A DNA stretch of 64,000 bases from Lacticaseibacillus hegangensis (GTDB taxonomy: Bacteria > Bacillota > Bacilli > Lactobacillales > Lactobacillaceae): positions 1 to 64,000 of the forward strand of contig NZ_RHOL01000007.1 in NCBI RefSeq assembly GCF_003946465.1. The letters are read 5' to 3'. The notes below the pieces were generated by a model. That model was given only the letters and a program-made list of their open reading frames with translations, was not told where the DNA came from and made no database searches. The translations under genes were made by a program, and so were the position numbers. Shown here piece by piece: positions 1 through 9,622 of the stretch (within the stretch, counting starts at the first letter, position 1; each line of letters begins with the position of its first letter).

Positions 1-104
1 AGATTCCACCTCGCGATGGACACCCTTGCCCTTGGCTAGCGGTTCCGACTACTACGGCCCGCAGTGGACTTTCACCACCAAGTTGGCGCCCATGCCGGGC
101 GCAC
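1..104 (-). mobile_element. 5' end of a group II intron (partial, continues beyond window)
   Basis: Read on the minus strand, the intron starts at 104 with GTGCGCCCGGCATGGGCG, which resembles the conserved 5' start (GUGYG) of bacterial group II introns. It continues with GGTGGTGAAAGTCC and GGGCAAGGGTGTCC, then GAGGTGGAATCT, motifs I recognise from domain I of these ribozymes. Only this first part of domain I is inside the window; the maturase/reverse transcriptase and domains II-VI would lie to the left. The boundary falls directly after the U-tract of the eno terminator, which is the insertion preference known for class C introns. The class is inferred from position only. Confidence 0.8.
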
Positions 105-135
105 CAAAAAAGCACCCTGCAAACTGCAGGATGCT
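105..135 (-). terminator. Rho-independent terminator of the glycolytic operon
   Basis: An 11-bp stem (111-121 with 125-135, one G-U pair) has a 3-nt loop and is followed on the minus strand by six T. It lies 36 bp behind the eno stop codon. The group II intron begins at the end of its T-run. Confidence 0.9.
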
Positions 136-171
136 CAATGTCCGCCGGGCTAGACCCGCCGAAATGAAAGA

Positions 172-1512
<1,341 letters not shown>

Positions 1513-1529
1513 TTATCGTAATTAGTTTA

Positions 1530-1546
1530 CCACAGAAAAGCTGTGG
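1530..1546 (-). other. Hairpin in the tpiA-eno gap
   Basis: A 6-bp perfect stem (1530-1535 with 1541-1546, five-base loop) sits right behind the tpiA stop codon. A second small stem, GCCTG-N3-CAGGC, lies nearer eno. No U-tract follows the first, so it is more likely a stabilising or processing element than a terminator. Confidence 0.45.
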
Positions 1547-1548
1547 GA

Positions 1549-2304
1549 TTAGTCTTGGTAGTTGGCCAAGGCCACGAAACTATCCGGATCCATCGATGCG
1601 CCGCCAACCAGGCCGCCATCGATGTCAGGCTTAGCCATCAATTCCTTGACGTTGGCTGGCTTGACCGAACCACCGTAAAGAATGCGAACAGCGTCTGCCG
1701 TTGCCGCATCATACAGCTTGGCAACAATTGAGCGGATGTGCGCAACGACTTCTTGCGCCTGATCAGCAGAGGCGGTCTTGCCAGTGCCGATGGCCCAGAT
1801 TGGCTCGTAGGCGATCACGCTGTTTTTAACGTCTGAAGCGGAGATGCCGGCCAAAGCTGCTTCAACTTGAGAAGCCACCCAGTCGTTGGTCTGACCAGCT
1901 TCACGCTGTTCAAGACTTTCACCGCAGCAGATGATCGGCAGCAGGCCGTTTTTCAAGATGGCCTTGGCCTTCTTGTTGATGTCCTGGTCAGTTTCGTGGA
2001 AGTAGCCGCGGCGTTCGCTGTGGCCAATCACGACATAGTCCAGGCCCATCTCTTTCAGGGCTTTCGGGCTGGTTTCGCCGGTGAAGGCACCTGCGTCTTC
2101 GAAGTAGCAGTTTTCTGCCGCGGTCTGAAGCGGAGTGCCCTTGGCGCCAGCAACCAGGGTGCTCAGATCAATTGCCGGTGCGGCAATCACGGTCTGAACC
2201 TTGCTGGATTCTGGTAATTTACCTTTAACGCCGTTCAGAAATGCTTGTGTTTCTTCCGGGTTCTTGTTCATTTTCCAGTTCCCGGCCATGATAGGTGTGC
2301 GCAT
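1549..2304 (-). CDS. tpiA: Triosephosphate isomerase
   Basis: Interconverts dihydroxyacetone phosphate and glyceraldehyde 3-phosphate. The protein has 251 residues, the usual size for a TIM barrel. It begins [14 protein letters not shown], which carries the substrate-binding Asn and Lys. Other signatures are the catalytic His in VIGHSERR, the catalytic Glu in [11 protein letters not shown] with the flexible loop, and the phosphate-binding [19 protein letters not shown] ribosome site precedes the start. It lies 26 bp behind pgk and ahead of eno in the same operon. Confidence 0.98.
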   Translation of the reverse strand: MRTPIMAGNWKMNKNPEETQAFLNGVKGKLPESSKVQTVIAAPAIDLSTLVAGAKGTPLQTAAENCYFEDAGAFTGETSPKALKEMGLDYVVIGHSERRGYFHETDQDINKKAKAILKNGLLPIICCGESLEQREAGQTNDWVASQVEAALAGISASDVKNSVIAYEPIWAIGTGKTASADQAQEVVAHIRSIVAKLYDAATADAVRILYGGSVKPANVKELMAKPDIDGGLVGGASMDPDSFVALANYQD

Positions 2305-2330
2305 AATTAACTTCCTTTCAGAATTGAAAC

Positions 2331-3521
2331 TTACTTGTCGGAAATTGCCGCGATGCCTGGCAGAGTCTTACCTTCCAGGTATTCAAGGCTTGCGCCACCG
2401 CCAGTGGAAATGTGGGTGATCTTTGGTGCGATACCAAGCTGCTTAGCCGCAGCAGTCGAATCGCCGCCACCGATAATCGTGGTTGCGTCTTTCAAATCAC
2501 CAAGCGCAGTCCCAACTTCCAGGGTACCCTTGGCGTAATTAGGCATTTCGAATACACCCATTGGGCCGTTCCAAACGACCGTCTTGGCACCCTTCAGGGC
2601 ATCCTTGATGTCCTGAACGGACTTTGGCCCGATATCCAAGGCCATGTAGCCATCAGGAATCGCACCTTCAACAACTTTGTGAGGGGCGTCGTTCGAGAAC
2701 TCCGTAGCCACCACGTTGTCAACTGGCAGCAAAAGCTTGTCGCCAGCTTCGTCCATGATCTGCTTGGCCAGGTCGATTTTATCCTTTTCAACCAGTGACT
2801 TACCGATTGACAGGCCCTTAGCAGCGTAGAAGGTATAAGTCATCCCGCCGCCAACAATGATCTTGTCAGCCTTCGGTACCAGGTTGCGGATCACACCGAT
2901 CTTGTCAGAGACCTTCGCGCCACCCAAGATGGCAACAAATGGGCGCTTTGGGTTTTGAACAGCGTCGCCCAAGAACTTGATTTCCTTTTCCATCAAGAAG
3001 CCGGCAGCAGCCTGAGGCATGTTGGACGCAATGCCGACGTTGGAGGCGTGGGAACGGTGAGCGGTCCCGAAGGCGTCATTGACGAACAGGTCACCCAGCG
3101 ATGCCCAGTACTTGCCAAGTTCTGGATCGTTGCCGGATTCTTTCTTACCGTCAAGGTCTTCGAAGCGCGTGTTCTCCATCACGAGAACGTCGCCGTCGTT
3201 CATCTTGGCAATCGCATCTTCAAGCTCCTTGCCACGGGTGGCAGGAACGAAGGTGACCGGCTTCTTCAGCAGTTCAGAAAGACGCTCTGCAACTGGACGC
3301 AGGCTCAACTTAGCCTTATCCTCTTCGGTCTTAACCCGGCCCAAGTGGGACAGCAGAATTGCCTTGCCGCCGTTATCGATCACGTACTGGATCGTCGGCA
3401 AAGCAGCCACGATACGGTTGTCATCACCGATGACACCGTCTTTGATCGGCACGTTGAAATCAACGCGGATCAGGACTTTTTTGTCCTTCACGTCTAGATC
3501 AGAAACGATCAATTTAGCCAT
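2331..3521 (-). CDS. pgk: Phosphoglycerate kinase
   Basis: Transfers phosphate from 1,3-bisphosphoglycerate to ADP in glycolysis. The protein has 396 residues, standard for bacteria. It starts [25 protein letters not shown], with the PGK signature near the N-terminus, and ends with the nucleotide-binding motif [15 protein letters not shown] and the STGGGASLE segment. The frame is open 48 codons further upstream, but only the ATG at 3521 has a strong AGGAGG (about 3531-3538) and matches the family N-terminus. A structured 150-nt leader and a strong hairpin separate it from gap. Confidence 0.97.
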   Translation of the reverse strand: MAKLIVSDLDVKDKKVLIRVDFNVPIKDGVIGDDNRIVAALPTIQYVIDNGGKAILLSHLGRVKTEEDKAKLSLRPVAERLSELLKKPVTFVPATRGKELEDAIAKMNDGDVLVMENTRFEDLDGKKESGNDPELGKYWASLGDLFVNDAFGTAHRSHASNVGIASNMPQAAAGFLMEKEIKFLGDAVQNPKRPFVAILGGAKVSDKIGVIRNLVPKADKIIVGGGMTYTFYAAKGLSIGKSLVEKDKIDLAKQIMDEAGDKLLLPVDNVVATEFSNDAPHKVVEGAIPDGYMALDIGPKSVQDIKDALKGAKTVVWNGPMGVFEMPNYAKGTLEVGTALGDLKDATTIIGGGDSTAAAKQLGIAPKITHISTGGGASLEYLEGKTLPGIAAISDK

Positions 3522-3673
3522 TGAATAAAACCCTCCTAAAATGTTGGAATGCTGAGCGCACACCCACCTGGTCCCAAGCGGACTAGGTTTGCCCTGCCAA
3601 ACAGCGTGTTTGGTACGGCAAGCCCAGCCCGTCAAGGCCAGGGATGTGCGAGTGCTTTTGCACATGTTGTCAT
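3522..3673 (-). other. Structured leader of pgk (gap-pgk intercistronic region)
   Basis: Between the gap-distal hairpin and the pgk ribosome site lie about 150 non-coding bases with several possible stems. Among them are CCAAACA-N3-TGTTTGG (7 bp) and GTGC-N4-GCAC with flanking pairs. A TTGACG hexamer is present but has no convincing -10 at 16-18 bp. I cannot match it to a known riboswitch or T-box. It could hold a pgk promoter or an mRNA processing or stability element. Confidence 0.4.
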
Positions 3674-3706
3674 AAAAAGAAGGCGGAGGGAGATACTCCC
3701 TCCGCC
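3674..3706 (-). terminator. Strong hairpin with T-tract after gap
   Basis: A perfect 11-bp GC-rich stem (3682-3692 with 3696-3706, three-base loop) is followed on the minus strand by TTCTTTTT. By form it is an intrinsic terminator, probably partial. It would make gap mRNA more abundant than mRNA of pgk-tpiA-eno, or protect 3' ends after processing. Confidence 0.75.
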
Positions 3707-3750
3707 CCCTTCATAACGGTTGAAATTAGCTAATGCTCTAAGGTTTTAAA

Positions 3751-4773
3751 TTAGAGAGTGGCGAACTTCAGCAGGGTACGAATCATCTGGCAAGTGAAGC
3801 CATATTCGTTGTCGTACCAAGCAACCGTCTTAACCAGCTGGTAGTCACCGGCGGTCGTAACTTCGGTCTGGGTAGGGTCGAAGATTGAGCCGTAGGTTGT
3901 GCCGATAACGTCGGACGAAACGATCTCGTCAGCGTTGTAGCCGAAGCTTGGGTTGCCATCGGTGTGCTTCTTGATCGCAGCGTTAACCTGATCAGCCGTC
4001 ACGTTCTTGGTCTTCAGGATGGAAACCAATTCGGTCAGGGAACCGTCAACAACGGAGACACGCTGTGCGTGGCCCTGAAGCTTGCCGTTCAGTTCTGGGA
4101 TAACGATGCCGATAGCCTTAGCCGCACCAGTTGAGTGAGGGATGGTGTTAACAGCAGCAGAACGCGCAGCGCGCAGGTTGCCACCGCGAACAGGGCCGTC
4201 AAGCAGCATCTGAGTGGAGGTGTAAGCGTGAACCGTTGTCATGGTACCAACTTCGATGCCGAATTCCTTGTTCAGGAAGTAAGCCATTGGTGCCAGGCAG
4301 TTGGTCGTGCAAGAACCGGCGGAAACGATCTTGTCGTCAGCGTCCAAGGTGTCATCGTTTACGTTGTAAACGATGGTCTTGATCTTGCCAGCAGGTGCGG
4401 AAATCAGAACACGTTCTGCGCCGGCATCCAAGTGAGCCTGAGCCTTTTCAGCTGAGGTGTAGAAGCCTGTGCATTCGAGAACGTACTGAACGCCGTCGTT
4501 CTTAACCCAAGGAATGTTCTGAGCCTGAGGTTCAGCATAAACACGGTATTCCTTGCCGTTAACAACGATACCGTTGTCGGTAGCGCTGACTTCACCAGGG
4601 AAAGTGCCGTGAGTTGAGTCATACTTCAGCAGGTGAGCCAACATCGCTGGGCTGGTCAGATCGTTGATGGCAACAACTTCAATATCGTTGCTCTTGGCAC
4701 CTAATTCAAAGATGCGACGGAAGGCCAAACGACCGATACGGCCAAAACCATTGATACCAATTTTAACAGTCAT
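3751..4773 (-). CDS. gap: Glyceraldehyde-3-phosphate dehydrogenase, glycolytic (NAD)
   Basis: Oxidises glyceraldehyde 3-phosphate to 1,3-bisphosphoglycerate with NAD. The protein has 340 residues. It has an N-terminal Rossmann fold ([10 protein letters not shown], residues 6-15), the NAD-selecting Asp in AINDL (about 38) and the active-site Cys155 in [12 protein letters not shown], followed by the catalytic His in TTVHAYTST. The AAAGGAGG site is close to the ATG and partly inside a small hairpin. It is the first enzyme gene behind cggR and is expected to be controlled by CggR in response to fructose 1,6-bisphosphate. Confidence 0.97.
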   Translation of the reverse strand: MTVKIGINGFGRIGRLAFRRIFELGAKSNDIEVVAINDLTSPAMLAHLLKYDSTHGTFPGEVSATDNGIVVNGKEYRVYAEPQAQNIPWVKNDGVQYVLECTGFYTSAEKAQAHLDAGAERVLISAPAGKIKTIVYNVNDDTLDADDKIVSAGSCTTNCLAPMAYFLNKEFGIEVGTMTTVHAYTSTQMLLDGPVRGGNLRAARSAAVNTIPHSTGAAKAIGIVIPELNGKLQGHAQRVSVVDGSLTELVSILKTKNVTADQVNAAIKKHTDGNPSFGYNADEIVSSDVIGTTYGSIFDPTQTEVTTAGDYQLVKTVAWYDNEYGFTCQMIRTLLKFATL

Positions 4774-4779
4774 GCTAAA

Positions 4780-4798
4780 ATTTCCTCCTTTAGGAAAT
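4780..4798 (-). promoter_or_regulatory. Hairpin overlapping the gap ribosome binding site
   Basis: On the minus strand, ATTTCC (4798-4793) can pair with GGAAAT (4785-4780) around a seven-base loop that contains most of the AAAGGAGG site. The stem is six perfect but AT-rich pairs. It lies in the cggR-gap gap, where Bacillus subtilis processes the equivalent mRNA. Function here is inferred. Confidence 0.4.
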
Positions 4799-4810
4799 AA
4801 GAGTTTTATT

Positions 4811-5848
4811 CTAACGGGTTTCCCCAGTTAAAATCGCATTTGAGGCGCCGACGTCCGTGATGAGCCACGTCCGACTCGGCGCATTTTTCATATATGCTGC
4901 GATTGCCTTGGCCTTGGAGCGGCCGCCGGCAACTGCAAACACATATGGGATATGATCAAGATCCGGAATCTGTAACCCAATTCTTGGGATCTTGTAGATG
5001 ACCTTGCCGCTCGCATCGAAAAACGTGCCAAAAGTTTCTGAAACTGCATGCTGTTCGGTGAGCTCGGCAATGGCCTCAGGAGACATCGATCGACGCTTGG
5101 CCATGATCAATGCATCTCCTATACTATGAATCACAACCTGGGCATTGTCAATTAATTGGAGCACCTCACGGACCGCCGGCTCTTGGAGCAGTGGCTGGTA
5201 AGTTTTCGCGCTGACATTTTCAGGAATGTACAGCACGCGGTACTTACTATCCGTTGCTTCTGCCATGCTGGCGGCAACCGAATTGGCTTGAATTGCCACC
5301 GCCTCGCCGACGCCGCCGCGTGCTGGCACAAAGGTTAACTCGCGGCCTGCAGACAGCTTATACGTCATCTGCTGGGCCACGCGCGCCATTGTCGTGCCGC
5401 CCATGACCGCAATGGTCAACTGGCCGCTGGGCAGGATCAGCTGGAGAGTGGAGTTTAACTCCTTCCCCATCTCGTCCAAGACCCGGCTGCTTTGATCCGC
5501 GTCACCGCTGACAATCAGGCAGTGCTCAATGCCAAGCTTTTCGGCAAGGTGCTTCTCGTCTTCCTTGAACCCCAGCAGCCGATTCATGAACTGCTCCAAG
5601 CCTTGGAAAACTTCGATACCCTGGCTGGTAAGGACCATGCCAGACTTTGAGCTTTCAATCAGGCCTTGCTTACGCAGAAACTCGGTTTCCGTGCGCAGAA
5701 CTCGTTCGCTCAGCTTCATCTGCTCAGCAAGCGCCCGTCTACCGACCGGCGACATCCAGCTGATGAATTGCAAGATCTGATAGCGTTGCGTAATCACGCC
5801 CATGAAATCAGGCGCGATTGCTTCGATCCAAGCGAACTCAGAATGCAT
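4811..5848 (-). CDS. cggR: Central glycolytic genes regulator CggR
   Basis: SorC/DeoR-family repressor of the lower glycolytic operon; in Bacillus the effector is fructose 1,6-bisphosphate. The 345 residues comprise an N-terminal winged HTH (about 20-85, [26 protein letters not shown]) and a C-terminal sugar-phosphate-binding domain (about 90-340), with [14 protein letters not shown] near the ligand pocket and the later [11 protein letters not shown] motif. It is the promoter-proximal gene, 37 bp before gap. A weak AAGGACA precedes the ATG, fitting low expression compared with gap. Autoregulation is expected from the repeat elements upstream. Confidence 0.95.
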   Translation of the reverse strand: MHSEFAWIEAIAPDFMGVITQRYQILQFISWMSPVGRRALAEQMKLSERVLRTETEFLRKQGLIESSKSGMVLTSQGIEVFQGLEQFMNRLLGFKEDEKHLAEKLGIEHCLIVSGDADQSSRVLDEMGKELNSTLQLILPSGQLTIAVMGGTTMARVAQQMTYKLSAGRELTFVPARGGVGEAVAIQANSVAASMAEATDSKYRVLYIPENVSAKTYQPLLQEPAVREVLQLIDNAQVVIHSIGDALIMAKRRSMSPEAIAELTEQHAVSETFGTFFDASGKVIYKIPRIGLQIPDLDHIPYVFAVAGGRSKAKAIAAYMKNAPSRTWLITDVGASNAILTGETR

Positions 5849-5886
5849 AGCTCATTGTCCTTTTCGTGGGTCGTTTGGCGTCCTAC

Positions 5887-5932
5887 CGTGCCACATGGTG
5901 ACCCAGTAGTAGCAAAAAATTTTGGGACCCCA
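5887..5932 (-). promoter_or_regulatory. Candidate CggR operator
   Basis: Just downstream of the predicted start site, two imperfect repeats occur on the minus strand: GGGGTCCCA (about 5924-5932) and TGGGTCACC (about 5896-5905), the latter followed by GTGGCACGG. They resemble the GGGAC/TGTCC-type half sites of CggR operators, and their position after the promoter matches the roadblock arrangement in Bacillus. Exact borders are uncertain. Confidence 0.5.
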
Positions 5933-5964
5933 GACACACCGGATCTCCCTTACCAACGCTTTCT

Positions 5965-5993
5965 ATTATAGCCACCTGCTGAAAACGGTGCAA
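5965..5993 (-). promoter_or_regulatory. Promoter of the cggR-gap-pgk-tpiA-eno operon
   Basis: A -35 TTGCAC (5988-5993) and a consensus -10 TATAAT (5965-5970) are separated by 17 bp, with the predicted start near 5958. The plus strand here also reads TGAAAACGGTGCAA, half of which fits a CcpA cre site; this is weak. Confidence 0.85.
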
Positions 5994-6017
5994 GGGATTT
6001 GCCTAAAAGCCGAAAAC

Positions 6018-6035
6018 TCTTCCAATTTTGGAAGA
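6018..6035. repeat. Perfect 8-bp inverted repeat upstream of the cggR promoter
   Basis: TCTTCCAA-TT-TTGGAAGA is a perfect inverted repeat about 25 bp upstream of the -35 box, in an AT-richer stretch without a gene (5994-6140). It has no T-tract, so it looks like a protein-binding site rather than a terminator. The binding protein is unknown. Confidence 0.5.
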
Positions 6036-6140
6036 ATCTATGCCGAGCCTGCGCATATTTTCGGAAAGAAACCGTTCTCTAATTTGGGGACGGGGTTTTC
6101 AAAACTGGTCATTCGGATGAGTTCTCACCTATTTTTCATC

Positions 6141-6171
6141 AAAAAAGCACCCGCGCAAATGCGCGAGTGCT
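6141..6171 (-). terminator. Terminator of clpP
   Basis: An 11-bp stem (about 6146-6156 with 6161-6171, one G-U pair) is followed by six T on the minus strand, 12 bp behind the clpP stop codon. Confidence 0.9.
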
Positions 6172-6182
6172 CGATTTCAGGA

Positions 6183-6773
6183 TTACTTCTGGTCGGCCTT
6201 CGAGGTCAAAATATCATCGATTAAGCCGTAATCCTTGGCTTCCTGAGCGGTCATATAGTTATCGCGCTCCGTATCCTTCTTGATTTTGGCTTCCGTCTGA
6301 CCAGTGGCGTCAGACAGGATCTTATTCAGCTTCTTGCGCGACTTCAAAATCTCCTCAGCGGCGATCTCAATCTCGGTCTGCTGGCCTTGGGCACCGCCAG
6401 ACGGCTGGTGGATCAGAATTTCAGAGTTAGGCAGCGCAAACCGCTTGCCCTTCGCCCCACCGGCGAGCAGCACCGACGCCATCGATGCAGCCATGCCGAT
6501 CGCGATCGTTTGCACATCGGCGTGAATCAAGTTCATCGTGTCCAGCATCGCCAGGCCGGAGGTGATCACACCACCAGGACTGTTGATGTACAGGTAAATA
6601 TCTTTATCAGGGTCTTGTGCGTCGAGGAACAGAAGCTGCGCAATGACGGAGTTTGCAACCTGGTCATTGATTTCCCCGGACAGCATGATGATCCGGTCTT
6701 TAAGCAAGCGGGAGTAGATATCATAAGAACGCTCGCCGCGGCTGGTTTGTTCAATCACTGTCGGAACTAACAT
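6183..6773 (-). CDS. clpP: ATP-dependent Clp protease proteolytic subunit
   Basis: Serine peptidase that forms the double-heptamer chamber used with ClpC, ClpE or ClpX for protein quality control. The 196-residue size is normal. The triad is visible: Ser97 in GMAASMAS, His122 in ILIHQP and Asp171 in ERDNYM. The N-terminus [24 protein letters not shown] is typical. AGGAGG precedes the ATG. It is monocistronic between its own promoter and terminator, and its control region has CtsR and CIRCE-like sites, so heat-shock and stress induction is expected. Confidence 0.98.
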   Translation of the reverse strand: MLVPTVIEQTSRGERSYDIYSRLLKDRIIMLSGEINDQVANSVIAQLLFLDAQDPDKDIYLYINSPGGVITSGLAMLDTMNLIHADVQTIAIGMAASMASVLLAGGAKGKRFALPNSEILIHQPSGGAQGQQTEIEIAAEEILKSRKKLNKILSDATGQTEAKIKKDTERDNYMTAQEAKDYGLIDDILTSKADQK

Positions 6774-6794
6774 AGCGGAACCTCCTAACGAGTA

Positions 6795-6821
6795 TTAGCA
6801 CTCTTCTAAGTACAGTGCCAA
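6795..6821. promoter_or_regulatory. CIRCE-like element (HrcA operator) before clpP
   Basis: On the plus strand TTAGCACTC is followed by nine bases and CAGTGCCAA. The left arm is perfect CIRCE and the right arm matches GAGTGCTAA at seven of nine positions. It lies between the -10 and the start codon, where HrcA would block transcription. Confidence 0.7.
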
Positions 6822-6849
6822 GCTTAGCACTAACGTCAAAAAAGGTCAA
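6821..6849 (-). promoter_or_regulatory. clpP promoter
   Basis: Minus-strand -35 TTGACC (6844-6849) and -10 TAAGCT (6821-6826) have 17 bp between them. The -35 is part of the CtsR repeat and the -10 abuts the CIRCE-like site. Confidence 0.6.
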
Positions 6850-6860
6850 AGACTTTGACC
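6834..6860. promoter_or_regulatory. CtsR operator with an additional inverted heptamer
   Basis: CGTCAAA-AAA-GGTCAAA (6834-6850) fits the CtsR consensus of two GGTCAAA heptamers three bases apart, with one mismatch. A third heptamer in reverse orientation, TTTGACC (6854-6860), makes a palindrome with the second. The site covers the -35 box of clpP. Confidence 0.85.
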
Positions 6861-6932
6861 AACTTTTCGGGTCAGGGATAGTTTAGCATACTCACGCGCC
6901 TCGCGAGCCCTCAACCACCTGCTGCAGGCATT

Positions 6933-6957
6933 AAAAAAGGCGCCAACTAGTGGCGTC
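6933..6957 (-). terminator. Terminator behind tRNA-Arg
   Basis: A seven-position stem with one mismatch (GACGCCA with TGGCGCC, five-base loop) is followed by six T on the minus strand. It lies 12 bp beyond the tRNA 3' end. Confidence 0.75.
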
Positions 6958-6969
6958 TTCCTTGAATGC

Positions 6970-7041
6970 TGCGCAGCCCGGGAGTCGAACCCGGATTTCG
7001 AGAACCGGAATCTCACGTGCGATCCATTACACTAACCGCGC
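6970..7041 (-). tRNA. tRNA-Arg (anticodon CCG)
   Basis: A 72-nt cloverleaf is readable on the minus strand: acceptor GCGCGGT with GCTGCGC (two wobble pairs) and discriminator A; D stem GTGT/GCAC; anticodon stem TGAGA/TCTCG with loop TTCCGGT, giving anticodon CCG; a four-base variable loop; and T arm CCGGG-TTCGACT-CCCGG. CCA is not encoded. It reads the CGG Arg codon, useful in a GC-rich genome. It stands alone between clpP and the ohrR-like gene. Confidence 0.95.
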
Positions 7042-7108
7042 AAGTACTCAATTATTTTACGGGAGCGCCGGCCAAAATGCAACCCTCAAGCCAAATTCAG
7101 GCCCGCGT

Positions 7109-7558
7109 TCACTGCAGCTTCTCGTCAGGGATGGCCGTCAGATGCTGATCGACCGTGTCAACCTGGCTCTTGATCGCTTCATACACTTTTTCCGGAAAAT
7201 CCAGATAGGTCATGCATGAACCCACATGATCGTAAATCTCATCGCGCATGTCATTGGCCTTTTGGGTCAAACTGACATCCACCCGGCGCTCATCTTGCGC
7301 AGAGCGTTTGCGTGAGATCCAGCCGTCCTTTTCCATCCGCTTCATCAGCGGCGTCAAGGTCCCAGAATCCAGGTTCAGCGTCTGCCCGACTTCCTTGACC
7401 GACATCGTGCCGTGCTCGTAAAGCGACAGCAGCGTGATGTACTGCGGATAAGACAGCTTGTACTTGGCCAGCGCCTGCGAATAAAAGTGGTTAAATTGTT
7501 TTTGCGCTTTGTATATGGAAAAACACAGCTGTTCATTTAAACGGATCGGTTTAGTCAT
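7109..7558 (-). CDS. ohrR: MarR-family regulator of the OhrR type
   Basis: Winged-helix repressor of 149 residues. It has the OhrR hallmarks: the N-terminal redox Cys12 in EQLCFSIYKA, KLSYPQYITLLSLYEH, the recognition region LNLDSGTLTPLMKRME and the wing KRSAQDERRVDVSLT. In this family, oxidation of the Cys by organic hydroperoxides releases the operator. No ohr peroxidase gene is adjacent, so the target is elsewhere or the regulator is only autoregulated. A TACAAT -10-like hexamer and a TTAATTAA stretch lie upstream, but no clear palindromic operator is visible. Family assignment is firm, the physiological target is not. Confidence 0.85.
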   Translation of the reverse strand: MTKPIRLNEQLCFSIYKAQKQFNHFYSQALAKYKLSYPQYITLLSLYEHGTMSVKEVGQTLNLDSGTLTPLMKRMEKDGWISRKRSAQDERRVDVSLTQKANDMRDEIYDHVGSCMTYLDFPEKVYEAIKSQVDTVDQHLTAIPDEKLQ

Positions 7559-7635
7559 ATGCTCGCCTCCAGTGACGTCATATCCATCTCTTCTATCGAG
7601 CTTATTGTAGACGATTTAATTAAGTAATGGAAGTG

Positions 7636-8583
7636 TCAACTTTCAGCCGCCTGCTGACTGCCTTCTGCGATCTGGTTCAATTTCCGCAACCGGTGATTGA
7701 TGCCCGACTTCGAAATCACGCCGCTCGGCACCATTTCACCCAGCTCCTTCAACGACACATCAGGGTGCGCGAGCCGCAGCTCTGCGATTTCCCGCAGTTT
7801 GGGCGGCAGCCCTTCCAGCAGTCCCCGGTCTTTCAGGGCATTAATATTCTCAATCTGCCTTTGCGCTGCATCGATGGTTTTATTCAAGTTGGCAGTCTCG
7901 CAGTTCACCAGACGATTGACGGAGTTGCGCATGTCGCGGACAATCCGAACATCCTCGAATTTAAGCATGGCCGTGGTCGCACCGATCACCTGCAGAAAGT
8001 CCGCAATCTTTTCGGCCTCTTTGAGGTACACGATCCAACCGCTGCGCCGTTCAACAGTGCGGGCATTCAACCCAAAATCATTCATCATCTTCAGCACATC
8101 ATCATTGTGGTCCTTGTACAGTGAATAGATTTCCAAGTGGTACCGGGACGTCTCCGGACTGTTGACTGAGCCGCCTGCAAGAAATGCCCCACGCAGATAA
8201 GAGCGCTCTCGCTGCGGCTCGTCCAGCACCTTTCGGGACACCGCAGTGCGGATCGACATGTCGCTTCCGTCCAGAATATCCAGATCTTCCAAAACGGCGT
8301 TCACCCCGGTGGTCAGGCGGACCACATACTGGTTGTTCTTCTTCAGCTTCATTTTGCGCCGAACAATCAGGTTGGCTTCGTGATGGTAGACCTGGCGGAT
8401 CAGGCTGTAGATCCGGCGCGCGATCGCAGGATTCTCCGTTTGGACGTTGAGCACGAACTGGTGCGCCTGAATTGCCAACGTCCCGTTCATCCGAATCAGT
8501 GCCGACAGCTCCGCCTTCGCGTGTTCCGGGTGAACCTCCAGTTGGGTCAATTCCTTTTTAACCGTGCTAGCAAAACTGGCCAT
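7636..8583 (-). CDS. whiA: DNA-binding protein WhiA
   Basis: WhiA/YvcL homologue of 315 residues: an N-terminal LAGLIDADG-type homing-endonuclease fold without nuclease function (visible [12 protein letters not shown], about 125-140) and a C-terminal HTH of sigma region 4 type ([18 protein letters not shown] followed by [13 protein letters not shown]). In Bacillus it affects cell division and chromosome segregation. It is the last gene of rapZ-yvcK-whiA, four bases behind yvcK. No clear terminator follows its stop codon. Confidence 0.95.
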   Translation of the reverse strand: MASFASTVKKELTQLEVHPEHAKAELSALIRMNGTLAIQAHQFVLNVQTENPAIARRIYSLIRQVYHHEANLIVRRKMKLKKNNQYVVRLTTGVNAVLEDLDILDGSDMSIRTAVSRKVLDEPQRERSYLRGAFLAGGSVNSPETSRYHLEIYSLYKDHNDDVLKMMNDFGLNARTVERRSGWIVYLKEAEKIADFLQVIGATTAMLKFEDVRIVRDMRNSVNRLVNCETANLNKTIDAAQRQIENINALKDRGLLEGLPPKLREIAELRLAHPDVSLKELGEMVPSGVISKSGINHRLRKLNQIAEGSQQAAES

Positions 8584-8587
8584 TCAC

Positions 8588-9622
8588 TCACCGCTTTCTT
8601 TTTTTCATCGTGCCGACCTGAAAGGCCAGGTTCAAAATTTCGGACGCCACCTTGTCCCCGTCGTGGAAGACCCCACGGTCCCGCAACTTCAGAAAATCAG
8701 CTGAGATGACGCGGCAGCCTAAGTCTCGCAGGCCTTGGTAGTCCGGGCGCACTGGCACCAAGATCTCGTTGTACTTCTGGGCGTCCAGCGAATTCTTCGG
8801 CACCGGGGCAATGTTGACCAGCACTGTGTCGACAAAATTGGCCCCCAGATGCCGGTTCAGCACCCGCACGTGGTCGGCATCTGTGAAACGCTCGGTCTCG
8901 CCCTTTTGTGTCATGATGTTGACGACATAAATGACTTCCGCGCGGGTCTTGAGCACCGCTTGGCCCAAGTTCTTGATCATCAAGTTAGGCAGCACACTGG
9001 TAAACAGGCTCCCTGGCCCCATCACCACGACATCCGCCGCCAAAATCGCGTCGATCACCTGTGGCATGGCCTCAGGTTCTTGAGCGTCGTCGGTATCAGT
9101 GACCCATACGCGCTTAATGTGCTTGCCGGCGGCCGTGATTTCAGCCTCACCAGCGAGGGTCGTGCCATCGGTGAACTCAGCGTGAAGCGTCAGCGGCCGG
9201 TTGCTGGCGGGATAGACATGGCCATCGACCTTCATCATGGACGACAGGGTTTGAACGGCCTGAAAAATGCCCCCGCCCATTTCCGACAGCGCCGCGATGA
9301 TCAAGTTGCCAATCGCATGGCCGGCAAAGAAACTGTCGCCGCTGTCAAAGCGGTACTGGAAGACCTGTTTCTCCAGCTCCGGCATGTCGGATAACGCCAC
9401 CAGAACGTTGCGAATATCGCCCGGCGGCACCACGTTAATATAGTTGCGAATCACGCCGCTTGAGCCGCCATCATCGGCCACCGTGACGACCGCCGTGACA
9501 TCGGCATTTTGTTCACGCAAACTCTTGACGATGACCGGCAGACCGGTCCCGCCGCCGATGACAACGACCTTGGGCCGCCGCCCGCGAATGACGCGGATCG
9601 TTTTGGTTTCATTTGGCATCAT
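8588..9622 (-). CDS. yvcK: YvcK-type protein (gluconeogenesis factor family, CofD-like)
   Basis: Member of the CofD-like family, 344 residues, with the nucleotide-sugar-binding N-terminus [18 protein letters not shown] (about 18-35) and the conserved [12 protein letters not shown] segment. In Bacillus and Listeria, YvcK is needed for growth on gluconeogenic carbon sources and for peptidoglycan synthesis; homologues bind UDP-sugars. Its start overlaps the rapZ stop by ATGA and whiA follows after four bases, so the three are translated together. Confidence 0.93.
   Translation of the reverse strand: MMPNETKTIRVIRGRRPKVVVIGGGTGLPVIVKSLREQNADVTAVVTVADDGGSSGVIRNYINVVPPGDIRNVLVALSDMPELEKQVFQYRFDSGDSFFAGHAIGNLIIAALSEMGGGIFQAVQTLSSMMKVDGHVYPASNRPLTLHAEFTDGTTLAGEAEITAAGKHIKRVWVTDTDDAQEPEAMPQVIDAILAADVVVMGPGSLFTSVLPNLMIKNLGQAVLKTRAEVIYVVNIMTQKGETERFTDADHVRVLNRHLGANFVDTVLVNIAPVPKNSLDAQKYNEILVPVRPDYQGLRDLGCRVISADFLKLRDRGVFHDGDKVASEILNLAFQVGTMKKRKR

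Noticed and set aside
3522-3665. N-terminal extension of pgk by 48 residues
   Set aside because: The extension is unlike any PGK, lies in the hairpin-rich leader, and the ATG at 3521 has a perfect ribosome site.
5994-6140. Possible small gene between cggR and clpP
   Set aside because: Only short frames without ribosome sites; the stretch is better explained as upstream control region plus spacer.
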